NCBI GenBank assembly: GCA_011800155.1
Contig: CM022374.1
Coordinates: 2,604,001 to 2,668,000, forward strand
Reading direction: 5' to 3'
Origin: Flammulina velutipes
Lineage: Eukaryota; Basidiomycota; Agaricomycetes; Agaricales; Physalacriaceae
Length of the DNA stretch: 64,000 nt
Shown here: one piece after another, positions 11,029 to 22,683 of the stretch
Layout: the number at the start of each line of letters is the position of its first letter
Numbering within the stretch: the first letter of the stretch is position 1
The notes under the pieces: model-generated
Database searches by the model: none
The model's input: the letters and a program-made list of their open reading frames with translations, nothing else
What the model was told of the DNA's origin: nothing
Translations under genes and position numbers: made by a program

Positions 11029-12977
11029 ATGTCCCCCACAAACACTCCCAAGAAACCATCGAAAGGCCTCCTGAAGACTTTCAAGGCTGCCGTCAAGAAG
11101 ATTGGACGTAGAACGCCAGGTGATTCGAATGCAATACTTCTGAAGGATTATGCTCATTGCTTTATAGGTGCTTCCCCCGCTATCGCAGACGAGATCGATG
11201 TCGCTACCGTGCTTGATGCTAGTGGTAAGCGTCATCTTGATCACTTTCTTCGACGACCTAACTAGTCACGCAGACAGCGACACTACCCCAGCTGATACTT
11301 CGACCGAGGCCCAAGCAAACAGCTCCGAGACGTCTTTAGACATCCCAACTGAATCGAATGAATTGGTTGAGAGCATCGTACGGTTGCCCATCGAAGGCGA
11401 TCAACCGACTCCCATTCCAATTGAAGAGGACCAACAGCAATCCCAAGCCCGTAACTTCATCGTCTCCAGGACCCCGTCGTCCTCTCAGAGAGGAAAGCGT
11501 CGCCGTGCTAACAGCAACGCAGCCGAAGAAGATAGACCTTCGAGGAACCTCCGTCAACGTCGTAACCCATCGCCTCGTACGTGTTCGTGTGGTCTTTGCT
11601 ATGTGGTACTCACAATACTTTCAGCACCCCTAACCCCTCCTCGCCAGCCTCGACAGTCCCGCCTGAAAGCCAAACTCGCGTCTCTTGCCCGGCAGCTTTC
11701 ACCTCCCCCACGCGTTCTGTCTTCCGAAGATGAAGGTTATCTTGCTGGCCCTGAAGAGATACCTCCCAATGTACCCGTCCTGCGTCGTAACCCAGTCCGC
11801 TCCTCGACCAAACGCTCCCGCCAAGCTGTGGATGATGAAGGCAATAGCAACAGCGAGTCTTCATCTCCCAGTCGTAACCTACCCCGCTCCTCTACCAAAC
11901 GCTCTCGCCAGGCTGTGGATGATGAAGGCGATAGCGACAGCGAGTCTCCATCTCCCAGCAGGCGCCGCCGTGGCTTGGACGGGTCTGCCATTCGTAAGTG
12001 TCCTGTTTGTCCGGGACGTCATCTGGGTTAACTGACATTCTACTCATAGCTTCGGGTTCGAATGTGACAATCGAGGATCTGGATCGTGCTACCGGAAGGA
12101 CGCGTCCTCCTGCTAAGAAGGTTGGAGGTGTAAGGAAGGAAGTCAAGACCAAGGCCAAGAGCAAGGGAAACGGAAAAGGCAAGAGTATGGATAAAGGCAA
12201 ATGCAAGAGTGCGGATGAGAGCAAAGGCAAGGCCGAACCACAAGACAGTCCTGACTCCAAGACGATGCCTACTGAACCAGAGGAGAGAGGTAAGCCACTT
12301 TCTTCGTTACGCGACAACCTTTGTGCTCACATTATACAGCTCCCAAAGCCATAGCCGCTTCTTCCCATTCGGATTCGGAAGATCCCAAGGATGAACCTGC
12401 CCCGCCGTCATCTCCTCCACCTGCCCCCGCCAGATACATCGACAACACGGGAAATCGAATGGCGTATGACTCCGTATTCGTGCGACCGTCAGATACCGAA
12501 CGGTTCGCAGCTTTTCTAGACCGACACTTCCCGCCGGTACCACCTCCAAGGCCAAACGCATTGAGGAGGCATAGGAGGATGATTATCACGGAAGGCCTCC
12601 TCCCACCTTCCGAGACCAAGTTCTCTGCGACTAGCGAGGTACCGCCTGAGTACAAGATTGATATGCCGCCGCTCAAGCCAGGCATTAAAGAGTGGAGGAG
12701 GGTGCCTCCGGGAGGATTGATGATTGATGGCAGACGTTCTGCTATACAGTGGATCGCGATTCCTGAGGATGCGAGTACGAATACTCCTGCTTCTGCTCCT
12801 GGCCCCGCCCCGCCTGCTCCTACTGCCAATGTGCCTGTCGTCGTGCCAGCAGCGATGGCCACAGCAGCGCCTACGACAGCTCCTGCCACTGGTGCCACTA
12901 CGGTTGCCACTACTACTACTCCATCCACGGACAGTGCTTCGTCGACGGCCACCCCCGACACTCCTACCAGTGACTGA
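11029..12977 (+). CDS. Family-M member A: uncharacterised basic/acidic disordered protein
   Basis: I do not recognise a named domain. Exons join in frame across introns near 11142-11167, 11225-11272, 11579-11624, 11995-12048 and 12291-12339. The protein starts MSPTNTPKKPSKGLL followed by the basic helix KTFKAAVKKIG. Next come acidic and Ser-rich sequence, a KRRRANSN segment, SSEDEGYLAGPEE, two 29-residue tandem repeats starting RSSTKRSRQAVDDEG, a module SGSNVTIEDLDRATGRTRPP, a Lys-rich stretch, and a Pro/Ala/Thr-rich C-terminus. The modules EDEGYL and ASGSxVTxExLDRxTG recur in member D (57294), and the N-terminal helix recurs in the microprotein at 33602. Lys/Arg content suggests nuclear localisation, but that is inference. 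No transposon context is evident. Confidence 0.72.
11798..11971 (+). repeat. Two 87-bp tandem repeats inside family-M member A
   Basis: The units begin at 11798 and 11885 (87 bases, 29 codons). Both encode RSSTKRSRQAVDDEG followed by a Ser-rich tail. They differ at several third positions and at Asn/Asp codons. Because the unit is a multiple of three, copy number can change without breaking the frame. Confidence 0.85.
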
Positions 12978-13597
12978 GGAGGATTCTCGGGGGAAGAGAA
13001 GTGAAAGAGAAGTTTCTTGATCTTGTACTTGTATCTCTGGTTTTGTCTTTGTCTCTTTGTCTCTTTGTGTCCCTTTCAGTTTTTTTTATCTCCTCTAATA
13101 TCTCTCTGGCTCGGGGTTGTGTCATATTTATAGTCTGTGCTCGTTTCCTGGACAGTATCATACGTAGCCGTTTTAATTCTCGCCTCTCACAGTCGCCATA
13201 TGCTCTTTGTATTAATGTAGCTCATATCTATCGACGAGCTTAGAGTTGCTCGTCGTTTTTCTTGGTCTTCAAAGTTCAGATTTCAGCATGCCGGAAAATA
13301 CCGTAGCCAATGGGCTTCGTGCGCTACTCCCGCCTTTCAATTAGACCATCATCATCAGCCAAGCCTCGCTTTCTGAGATAGCGAAAGCCACTGCTCATTA
13401 TATACTGGAGGAGCTTGATATGCCTTCCCTACTACTCGCTAACATATGTTGTCCGGGAAAACACCACGCAGGCCGATTTTCCAAGGTGTTCTTTGCACAG
13501 TTCAGCCTGCAGGTAATCTGCAGGACTCCACGAAGGGCCGAGAAGCAAATACCGAAACCCTGCATTCCCTTTCTTCCACCTCTCTGCCACCTACGAC
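12978..13597. other. Intergenic region, 3' end of member A and promoter of carbonic anhydrase 1
   Basis: It contains a T/C-rich tract (13020-13100) after the member A stop and a TATATA element at 13399-13404, about 195 bases before the carbonic anhydrase ATG. No additional gene is supported. Confidence 0.5.
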
Positions 13598-14703
13598 ATG
13601 CTCGTGCTCTACTTTAGCTTTGCGCTCGTCTGTCTTTACTCAGTCCTAGGACATCCAACTAGCAAGCGCGCGGACTCTGATGACGTCTGGGAGACGCTGT
13701 ACGAGGGACATAATGCCTACGAATCCGAAATGGACCACGACCATCCTGGTTTACGCGAGGACTTGGCTACCAATGGACAACGTCGGTCACCAAGTCGAAT
13801 CTTTTAGCACTCATTCCAAATACCACACAGATCCAAATTTTATGGTGATCGCCTGCTCCGACAGTCGGTTAGTCACACAACGCATTCATAATATCGCCGT
13901 TCCGAAATCTAACTTGAACTTTCATAGTGTGGCGCCGGAAACAGTATTCAGTGCACTGCCTGGGACAGTGTTCTCCGAGCGAGTTGTCGCTAACCAATTC
14001 GATCCGGAAGATCTACCCGAGTGAGCTCCAAACGAATAAAAGCTCAGAACCTGCCTTCTTACCGTGGCGCTCTCAGGAATGTCCCCATCTTTTACTCCAT
14101 AGAACATCTTCACACTCACCATGTTGTTGTCATGGGCCACTATGGATGTGGCGGAGTGGCAGCAGCCATTGCGTCGCCGCCTTCAGAGCCAATGAGTGAT
14201 GCGGACAAAGGTATTCAAAAATGGGTACGACCCATTCGGGAAACTTTGGCCTCGTCAGATAGGTGGGAATTCCTTTTGTACTCGAAGGGCATAGCGCTAA
14301 TGATAACGTCAATAGAGAGGAGATTGTCGAATTCCGGAAAAGTCATGCAGGCAACGAGACCATCGGAGAACCTCAGCTCCATGATCGTAAGCCTTTTGCT
14401 GGAAAACGAAACGCGTGTCGCTCATGTTATTAACTCTCAGCTGCCTTCCGTGCACTCGTGGAGGAAAATGTTAAGAAGAATGTTCTCAATGTCGCAGACA
14501 GTGATTTCATGGAACGTGTAAGTTTCTATGACCATCTTATGACTACGGCGGAGAACTCAAACATGCACGACTGACAGCATTGGGCAAATTCAACAAACCC
14601 ACCGGTATTCGTCTACGGCCTGGTATACGACATTGAGAATGGAGAAATCTTTGACTTGAACGTCACAATGGGACCGACCGGAGTCTCGCCTCCTTCTCTC
14701 TAG
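13598..14703 (+). CDS. Secreted beta-class carbonic anhydrase (copy 1)
   Basis: It should interconvert carbon dioxide and bicarbonate using zinc. Seven exons (13598-13781, 13831-13867, 13928-14020, 14077-14262, 14316-14386, 14441-14517, 14578-14703) give 257 residues. A signal peptide of about 18 residues (MLVLYFSFALVCLYSVLG) is followed by SKR, a possible processing site. Active-site motifs are complete: ACSDSR (zinc Cys and the Asp-Arg pair), GTVFSERVVAN, and HYGCGG (zinc His and Cys). The C-terminal part has HWANSTNPPVFVYG. A secreted beta-carbonic anhydrase is plausible in fungi that modify wall or substrate pH. It is paralogous to the gene at 22684, with matching intron positions, and the two flank the mobile-element-like segment. 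Confidence 0.92.
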
Positions 14704-15144
14704 GAAAAGACGTTGGCGTCACGCGGCGAACGCCGAGGAGGGTCGTTCGATCACCCTTGATTCCTGGAACCGTCGTCCGTTCGCGCACGTGGGCTGACTG
14801 TACGCACAGCCCCACAGTGCCTGCCTTTTTCCCCCTCTCTCTCTCTATCACTCATGGCGCGCCGTCCCGATCGATCGAACGGGCGGTGAGCGTTGGCGAC
14901 CATGGCGGGACCGTGTCCTCTGCTCTCATGTCTCTCTACTCCCTCTTTCTCTCTGTCCCTTCAACCTTTCCCGCTCGCCGTCCCTCAATAAACTGTCTCG
15001 CTAACCGATGTTGCCAGTGTTTCCGATTGGGTAAACAACGTCGCCGTTGAATTTGCCTCCGTGGTCACTGCCACTTGGCCTCTCGCTATCATCTTCCTCC
15101 TCCTAGCCGTCGACGCCGCTGCCTACCTCTCGCAGCAGGACGGC
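14704..15144. other. Intergenic pyrimidine-rich leader upstream of the SAP-like gene
   Basis: This holds CT-rich tracts near 14828-14850 and 14930-14960, with GC-rich sequence between them. A hydrophobic reading frame (about 15010-15144) precedes the chosen start and could belong to an upstream exon, but no ATG-led frame reaches it. Confidence 0.4.
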
Positions 15145-16916
15145 ATGGGGGAAGCGAACCTGGTGCAGAGCACTGATGCGATATCCGACGTCAAGCTCCC
15201 TTTTCCTAACCGTGGTCGTGAGCTTGCTGAGAGTGGATCGTACGATGTGGAATACCTCGATGTGTGAGTTTTGTTAAAACTTATGTCAACGTCCTCGCTG
15301 ATGATGGAGCAGTAAGAGAATGAAGAACACCGAGCTTGAAGCAAAATGCAAGCTCTACGGCCTCAAGCCGTACTCTGGAAAACGGAAGGAGATCTTGGTG
15401 GCGATGCTCATGGAATTCAGCGCGTTAGGCAACGATGGATGGAAGGAGCAGTGCGTCCCGTTCAATCATACTGTTCCATCATTGTTACTCATCGTATATG
15501 AATCTCTAGCTTCACTCCTGGAGCTCGCCTGGCCCACCTTGGACCCCGCATTGGCACGAAAGCATTAAACAAAGTCCAGCAGCGACGTCAGGATGTGCTC
15601 GGTATCAACGAAGACGACCGTGATTTAGCATTGACCGGCAAGCGACCAGTTCGCTCCAAGGATACCCGCTCAGAGGAAGAGATCAAGGCCCCGTTAGCTT
15701 GGGTGAGATCACCCATGATTGAGAATCTGTATCATACTGACTGGTAGTTCTAAGGCTGCACGCGTCCTCGCCCATCATGAGGCAACCAAGGTCCCGCTGT
15801 CTGACCTCCAGCATTCCCATTTCCCACTACCGAGCGAGCCGCTTTCAGTACGTCGTCGCTGTCTCCCTGCTCGTGCACCATTGACATTTATTGACAGGAG
15901 GCAGTCAAATCACCACCAGAACCGTTACTCGCTGACACGACTCTTCTCAGAGAGATCACGGCACTTCGGTGTCAGCTCGCCATCCTCCCCCACACTCTCA
16001 GTAGTGTTCCTGGCCCTATCTACGACTCTTACGAGACCGACCACTGGATGAGCGACGCGACGGTATGCCAGCCGTCGCTGCCTCCTTTGGAACTGAAGGA
16101 ACCTGGTGGCCCCTCAATGGTTTCTGAATGCTTTATATCGCCGTGCGAGGATGTTCAGATGGACATCAGCATGCCTGTGGACTGCAACGACGCCCCTCGT
16201 GTCTTTGAACTTAACATCAACCCAACACCGCTCTGCTCTCAGCAGGCAGACATCCCGTCGGTATCCCCTCGTATGGCTGACGAAGTACGTGTCCTTGAGC
16301 TTGGAGGTGGCCGTCAGCCGCTGGTATTCACGGACAAGGATGTCCCGCCAGCGCCGCTTTACCGTAACCGTACAATCGACACCATGGCCTCTATGTGGGA
16401 CGACAACAACACCCACCTATGGAACCCGCCGGAGGATGCTTTGCGCATCAAAGGTGTCCCAATTCCAATCAGACTGTGGCCGCGGATATACTCCCAAGGA
16501 AGAGGGGAGCTCAAGACGCAATGGAAAAGGTACAAGAGCCAGTGGAGCGTGTGGCAGGTAAGTTCTTACTGATCATGTTCTCACTTGTTCACTCATGCTG
16601 TCCTCAGTTTGTTCTCGTCGCCTACGTTAACAGCAAGACGGCAGATGACTTTTGGGCACGATTTACGTCAGACAACGGAACTCGCCTGTCGTTCACACAG
16701 ATCAGCAAGGTGCTTCGCCAGCAGCGGAGTCGTGATGATGCGAGGTACGCTGAGCTTGCGCGTCAAACCCCCGACTTTCAGGATCTATACTCTTATAAGA
16801 GGAAAGGTCGTGGGCCGACACCGATGTCGCGGGATTGGGTTATCGCCAAAGCTTATCGGAAGCGGCATGGCATAGAGGACATGTACGAGGACGCAGAAGA
16901 AGATACCAATAATTAG
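15145..16916 (+). CDS. SAP-like domain protein, probable partner gene of the adjacent tyrosine recombinase
   Basis: Exons join across introns beginning near 15265, 15451, 15702, 15850 and 16557, the last acceptor ending at 16608. Near the N-terminus, KNTELEAKCKLYGLKPYSGKR followed by ILVAMLMEF reads as a SAP-type (helix-extension-helix) DNA-binding motif. A long acidic middle is followed by an ordered C-terminal half: LWPRIYSQGRGELKTQWKRY, FVLVAYVNSKTADDFWARF, SFTQISKVLRQQR, and PMSRDWVIAKAYRKRHG. That half resembles DNA-binding domains of GCR1_C type only loosely. The 3' end faces the recombinase gene with 70 bases between stops, so the two may form one element. The start is uncertain: a hydrophobic frame extends upstream of the ATG at 15145. 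Confidence 0.62.
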
Positions 16917-16986
16917 ATGGCATTTAGCGTATATAGCATAGAGCATACATAACTAGCGTACATACAAATATTACAATCTACTTCGT

Positions 16987-18643
16987 CTATGCACATGAAC
17001 AGGAACGTCCACATGTCCAGCATTTCAATGTTGGAGTGCGCGAGAAGTCAAAGAATTGATCACGGCGCAACATTGGTGCATCGTTCCATGAAATGAGGTA
17101 CTTGACTATAGTCAAGTGCGTAAACTCAGTGCTCCATCCTCCCCATTCACAGATCTGGCGCAGTGGCCACCGCATGAAGACAGAAAGCCATTGACAGCCT
17201 CCACGTCGGAAGGAATGTCCGCCGTACAGGTTAGGATCCACTCGAACATCAAGAAGGTTCTGTCGGAACATCTGTAGGAATGCTTCGGGTCCCTGTAGAG
17301 CTCTTAGCAATTTATTTAGCTTGGAATGCAAACTGTACAACTTACTATTGGATCATTTTCAGTTACAATTCGGTCCCCTTTACCTATCTTTCGGAAGAGG
17401 TAGCCTTTCTCGATTTTTGACATACTCAGCCAGCGTGCAAGTGCTCTAACTGGGCATAAATGAGCCATTTGTGCAGGCATTAGCTTTAGAATGAATGGTT
17501 TAACGTCTAGGAAATAAGAAGTTAACTTAATCGCTTGACTAAGTTACAGCGAAAGGATCACTTACCACCATACTGATCCGTCTTTCTTTCTGGCAGTGTT
17601 AGCTCAATAGTTGAGTCGTCGAGGTATCGGATGTCATGAGCTTGGATTTTGAGAACTTCATCAATGCGAAGTAGACAGCAAAATGCCAAGGTATAAATGA
17701 CCAAAAGCTGTGTACGAGCATTACCTCCTCCCCAACTCCCCTTGGGTACGGTGCAGGGAACACAGTTTTCTGGTTTGGTATTTTGCTCGTAAAGGGCAGC
17801 CATGAGAGACGGCTCAACAGCACGGGAACTCTGTGGAGTTTCTCCATTCTCTGTCTTGCGTGATCATTGATAAGTTTATATCTGAATAATAGAATGCTAA
17901 TGTGCTCACTTTTTTGCGCCGCAAAGAACACATATATGTAGAAACAGTCTCAGAGATAGAAGGGTTCCCGTACCACTTCTGTGTAGATGGATCCTCATGC
18001 CACGGAACCCGGCCAATATGATGAACGCGGCTGAAAGCATATGTGGCCATAGCTCGAATCTTCTCAGCATGGGAATATGAGCCGCGCTTTGATGATTTAG
18101 GCTTCGTCGTCCCGTCGATATCAACATCGTCACATCTATTATTCCCTAAGTGACATAAGGAGTGTTTAAACAGGAACTTACTTGTGCATAATGAACGCCA
18201 CAATGAGATAGGGTGCATCTTCAATTGGATGGTCCGAGAACAGTGAATTCCCCTCCTTCATAAGCTTTTTGCGTATGAGAAAGTTGTCGCAAGTTACCAT
18301 GAGCCTATTTAATATTTAACATTTTTGTCAGCGCCACATTACGGGAGAAGTAAAAAAGCATTGACCTTCGATAGGTCTCGTCGGTAGATGCCTTCACACC
18401 CTTTGAATTAGCATGCACTGTGTCTAATAACGTACCACGCTCCACGCTTTCCGAAGGCTTGGGTGCGTCCTCATCATCCTCATCCTCATCGTCTGACAAA
18501 TCATTGTCGCCACTGGAAACATCTTCATTGTCCTGCTCCTGTGCAGCTCGCATATCCTCCAGTACAGCTCCAGCAGTGCCCTCTTTGCGATTCAAGACAG
18601 TTGCAAGGCCAGCAAGCTGTGGATTTTGAGAAACGGGTGCCAT
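16987..18643 (-). CDS. Tyrosine recombinase / 'DNA breaking-rejoining' enzyme (Crypton-like)
   Basis: This would catalyse site-specific strand exchange. Exons assemble in order. The N-terminus is acidic and Ser-rich (SSGDNDLSDDEDEDDED), then LMKEGNSLFSDHPIEDAPYL, then an Ala/Thr-rich core-binding region. The catalytic domain follows: CLLRIDEVLKI (first Arg), LPERKTDQYGG (Lys), PVRALARWLS, YGGHSFRRGGCQWL (His-x-x-Arg), ICEWGGWS (His/Trp position) and HLTIVKYLISW (nucleophilic Tyr). All six catalytic positions are present, so it may be active. The C-terminus ends in a Cys pair cluster (CWTCGRSCSC). Such genes are common and multicopy in Agaricomycetes and resemble Crypton recombinases. The ATG at 18643 is the first in frame. 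Introns lie near 18310-18366, 18133-18182, 17850-17910, 17515-17568 and 17290-17345. Confidence 0.8.
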
Positions 18644-18817
18644 TGAGATATTCGGATGAGAGTTCCAGTACAAGTACGGTAAATATTAGGGGCTACTTTC
18701 CTTGCCTCCCCTATACAACGTTCCCATCCAGTTTCTCCCGCCAAAAGGGTGTGCTAAAATGAACAGTGTCAGCGTCTAAGTAATAATATGCTTGTAACAC
18801 ACAAACCGTTTCGCTAA

Positions 18818-19263
18818 TCAGCAGTCCCTGACGTCCGTGAACAGTGCACGGCACATTAAGACAGGACGTTCGGTAAATTCACTACCCAAAGGTGTGTACT
18901 CCTCACGAAGTCTGTTCAGCTCATCTTTCTTCTCCGAAGATGCATATTGACTTTCGTGATCCGAACCGCCGTCTTCATCGATGTCGACATACTTGCTTTG
19001 TTGGCGGCGACTCAGTCGTTGATGGTATGCACGCATCTGCATCTCTGTTCCGAACGGCTCAAACGTCAGGAAATGGCCATCTGAAATGTTGTCAGACACG
19101 TTTAAGGATGTAAATAACTGAACAACATACCGTCTGCATAGACTGACCGATATTGAACTTGCGACGCCAGCGCCCGTTCAGCAGCAGACTGGGGAACAGG
19201 TAATGTCGAGGGTGGTGGCGGCGTTAATATTCGTTCGTCCGGGTGTCTTGCGTGTCGCGACAT
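18818..19263 (-). CDS. Small uncharacterised acidic protein upstream of the recombinase
   Basis: Two exons joined over an intron near 19082-19131 encode about 130 residues. The protein starts MSRHARHPDERILTPPPP and continues through QYRSVYADDGHFLTFEPFG, an Arg-rich segment (MRAYHQRLSRRQQSKYVDI), and an acidic tail ending FTDVRDC. I recognise no domain. It is on the same strand as the recombinase and 175 bases upstream of its start, so it could be an accessory open frame of the same element. An in-frame ATG at 19296 is an alternative start. Confidence 0.4.
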
Positions 19264-22200
19264 CTTCTTCATGTGAGCCTTCAGAGTGAAACACATTGTG
19301 AGTCAGAGGGGTAGATGACAGTAGGTAGAGAGCTCTTACCGATCATCAAAAACTGGACTGTAATAGCAGCAGCAAACTGGTAGGGTCTGGTAAGCAAAGG
19401 TGCAGTCGTATGGATAGTTTCTAATAAAGCATACCTGGAGCAAATGTGAGCCATGTCGGCAATGCCGACAAGCCAGCCACAGGCTGGTGTTGGCCACACT
19501 TTGCGGTCTGACGAACTGGGGGCAACATGTTATACAAAACTGTCACAGCAATATATGGAATAGAAGAATCAGCATAGCGACAGTGAATTGAATAGCAGAT
19601 TAAACGTGCGAAATGGCAATGTGCTTCCCAGGCAAAGGCAGCACTCTTACCATGCATGCCAAGGAGCATATGCCATAACCCAGACGTTCAGCAGCAATCT
19701 TGCATCAGCGTCTGGGGTAGATGAAAAGAAATGGGTACAAATAAAGCAACCTAAACGAGATGACATAGAGTAACTCGGAGACGAGTCTTAGATGGCAACA
19801 TATATCCCTCCGACATTCGTTGGGTGGGTGGCCTCAGCTATCAACGCAATGAACGACCTGACAGCGTCTACCTCGCGTCGTCAGTAAAAGGGAGCAGCTA
19901 GCAGTGTGAGCACATACCATATTTGAGAGCCTGGACCACCCTGCGTCCATGCGTCTCCAGCTGGCCTATTCAGGTGGCCACCGACTTGCTAAGAGGGTCC
20001 GTGTCAGTACGTGTCAGTGATATTGCATGAAGAATCACTTTGCCAGGATACACTTGCTCCTTGTGGGAGTGACGAGCTCCAACGGGCATCCATGAGCCCT
20101 CACCTTCCATAGTTTAGGTTGGTTGGTGTCGGCCAGCAGGATCCAGAGAGGAGGCCGCCTCAGCTGTATGTTCGCATTGGCGGGTCACTGTCAAGACATG
20201 GTTTCGTTGTATGAGTGCGGGAGGAGATATCGGAGTTGGCAGCGTCAAGTCCTGACGAGCGTGGTAGAAATCTTGTGATTATTGAAGGCGATATCTGAGG
20301 GAAGTAGTCAGTCAAAGATAGAGGCAAAATGAGGAACACGCACCATCACGTCGGGGACATGAGCAGCGTCGGCTTGCAAAATTGTTTGGCTGCAGGACAT
20401 TGTTCATTGGAATATCTGCACAAGGGTTAGCCAGCGTTCACGGAGAGTGGGGTCGTCGTACTTGCTCACCGCTCCATAAGACCTCAAGCTTCCAGGATTC
20501 CACACGTCCAAGCTGCCTGCAAATTGCTGTTAGCAAAAATCCTGGGAAAAGAGATGTATGCCTAAACTGAGCACTCGTTGGGTTCAGGTCGCGTTGTTGG
20601 AGGTAGGCTCAAGGTCGGCCCTCCAATATCAACAGCAGCGCCACCTGAACACAGTGGTTGCACAGTTTAGGTCGAAAGGGAATGTAGACGCACATCTGGT
20701 ATCCAACTGCCAGCTGGGACGCGACGGGGCAATGGGCAGACCAAGGATAGAGGATGACACAATGACAATAGTAGGTGGGAGCAGAGGCTGCGCGGCTGCT
20801 GCTGCTGCTGGCAGCGACAACGACGACGACGATAATGATGGTCACGAACAAGAAGAGAGCTTGATCCTAAGGGGAGATGTCAGTACGTGGCACCGGAACC
20901 CATGAACGTCTCGTGGGAATGGAGAACGTCTTTTTTGAGGCAGGCCTCACCTTCAGAAAAAGAATGGCAGGCCAGGAAGTCCAGCTGGATCCCAAAAAGA
21001 CGTTGGTGGTCCGATCCAACGACGTTCCCAAGAACGGGCCAGAACAGCCCAACTGGTTCATCAATGGACATTACCGAGAAGCAAACCAGTGACCCGTGAG
21101 TATGACATACATCACGGAGATGAGAAACGCGTCGAAAACGCGTTACATTCCCTGCATTATGGAACGGCCAAGGCCGAGGGTACACGGTACATGAGATTGC
21201 ATACTGATAGAACCTTTACCCTCCTACATCCAAGACCTCCCGCACTCTCTTCTGCACACCCCGCACTCAGCCTTATCCATCTGTCCTGCCTCAAGAACGA
21301 CCATGGCACCTACCGGGAGTCTACCGCTAGCGGCGCTGGATGCCTTGATAAACAGGTGAGTTTCTGCCTCATCAGTTCGTTCGTTCCGTTCTATGTGTGG
21401 TTTTTCCGTTCAACAGCGAGAGCTGTGTGCGTGCGAAACACCGTTCCATCCAGCTGCGCCACAGAGGGAGGTGTCTGTCTTATGGCGCAGCACTCAGAGC
21501 GATCCATCTGCTTGCTCTCCCGCTCCGTGCACCTCACCTCTTCATCTTCCCATTTCCTCTCTTCCATTTCTCCCGGTGTTTGTTTCCATCGACGCGACGG
21601 CGTTACGGGACTTGGGATTGGACGATGGAGGAGATCGAGCGCGCCCGCGTGCGCGCGAGCGATCGTGCTAGTGCTTTCCCGATCTGGGAGTCGGCCGCCA
21701 AGGAGAGAGAGGCAGGGGCCTGGGTTCCGAGACCTGACTCGTTCGCTCCCTTGATGGTCACGTACCACGTCACGTACCGTCGAACGTCGTTTCGTGTCGT
21801 GCCAGGTTCACTTCATCACGATTCCCTATACGATCTTCCTAGGCATCATATTTGCTTTGCGCTACAGGAGCCTCTCGGTAGGATTTGGGCCTCAATTCTT
21901 CTTACATCGTGCTTTTTTGTATCTTCTTTCGAAAATTAATTAACGTTCCTTCAGAAAAAAAACTCAATTGGTCTTGCCATGAAATTCCGGATCAGTCCCT
22001 GTGGCTTATAATTTTTAGGACGTCAAGTATCAAAGGGGCTGAGCTTGTACGCCACACCATCTGTTCCGGAATCCTCCGAGTACAATTTGACTCCGAGAAA
22101 TTCCGACTCCCGATTCGGACGATTCATCCATGTCCTTCTTGAACTTGTCTCCGATCTTGCGTCGGTGTCGCGCGTTACCCGACACTGTCGTACTGCTTTC

Positions 22201-22595
22201 TAGCTGTGGCCCGAGTCTCCCGAGGGTGAGATCCACCGAATGAGCACGAACGCATTGGAGGGGCATCGATGCCTCCTGTTTCTGAGAGTCAGAATTGTGC
22301 TCAAGTGGACCTCAGGCTCTAATATTACAACTTTGAACTCCAGTTCTCTTCGACATTGGCTGACACGCTTCACAGAAACTGGCACGATATCTTGCTTCTA
22401 TCAAACAGAATTTGTGTTATAAATTGGTTCTACCAGGATCGCTCTCTGAGGTTCCTCCGGATGTCATCTCGACTCCCGCCACTCATCGTTGCTTCTGTTC
22501 CATCTTTTGAGACTTTTACCAATTATCATCATACGCGGCAAGTTCAGGCCCTGCTTTTTTGGAACCTTTGACTCCTCGATGATCAATTCTCTGTG
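19264..22595. other. Gene-poor stretch with exon-like remnants
   Basis: Several minus-strand fragments look spliced. One ends at 19788 (IALIAEATHPTNVGGIYVAI then stop), with a possible upstream exon at about 19925-19990, but frames could not be joined without stops. A plus-strand frame at about 21626-21850 (MEEIERARVRASDRASAFPI) runs towards a hydrophobic segment. Trinucleotide-rich sequence lies at 20797-20850. None is complete enough to call as a gene. Confidence 0.4.
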
Positions 22596-22603
22596 TATAT
22601 AAA
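22596..22603 (+). promoter_or_regulatory. TATA box of carbonic anhydrase 2
   Basis: TATATAAA lies 88 bases upstream of the ATG at 22684. Confidence 0.6.
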
Positions 22604-22683
22604 CACCTCACCAATTTCTCTGTAGGCCATCGTCTTTCCGACTCACCAATTTGGCTTGTACCTGCCTCATTTCCGAATACGCC

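Larger units (their letters stand above)
14704..22595. mobile_element. Candidate recombinase-bearing insertion between the two carbonic anhydrase copies (limits not defined)
   Basis: The recombinase, its SAP-like convergent partner and the small acidic gene occupy 15.1-19.3 kb, followed by 3.3 kb of poorly coding sequence. I found no convincing terminal inverted repeats. Crypton elements normally lack them and make very short target duplications, so the ends given here are simply the flanking gene limits. Confidence 0.4.

Noticed and set aside
19764..20570. A spliced minus-strand gene ending ATHPTNVGGIYVAI
   Set aside because: The last exon looks real, but the preceding exons could not be joined without a stop in any phase tried.
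14704..21830. Terminal inverted or direct repeats around the recombinase segment
   Set aside because: Only short imperfect matches (such as TCGTTCG...CCCTTGAT at 14744 and 21738) were found in GC-rich sequence, not enough to define ends.
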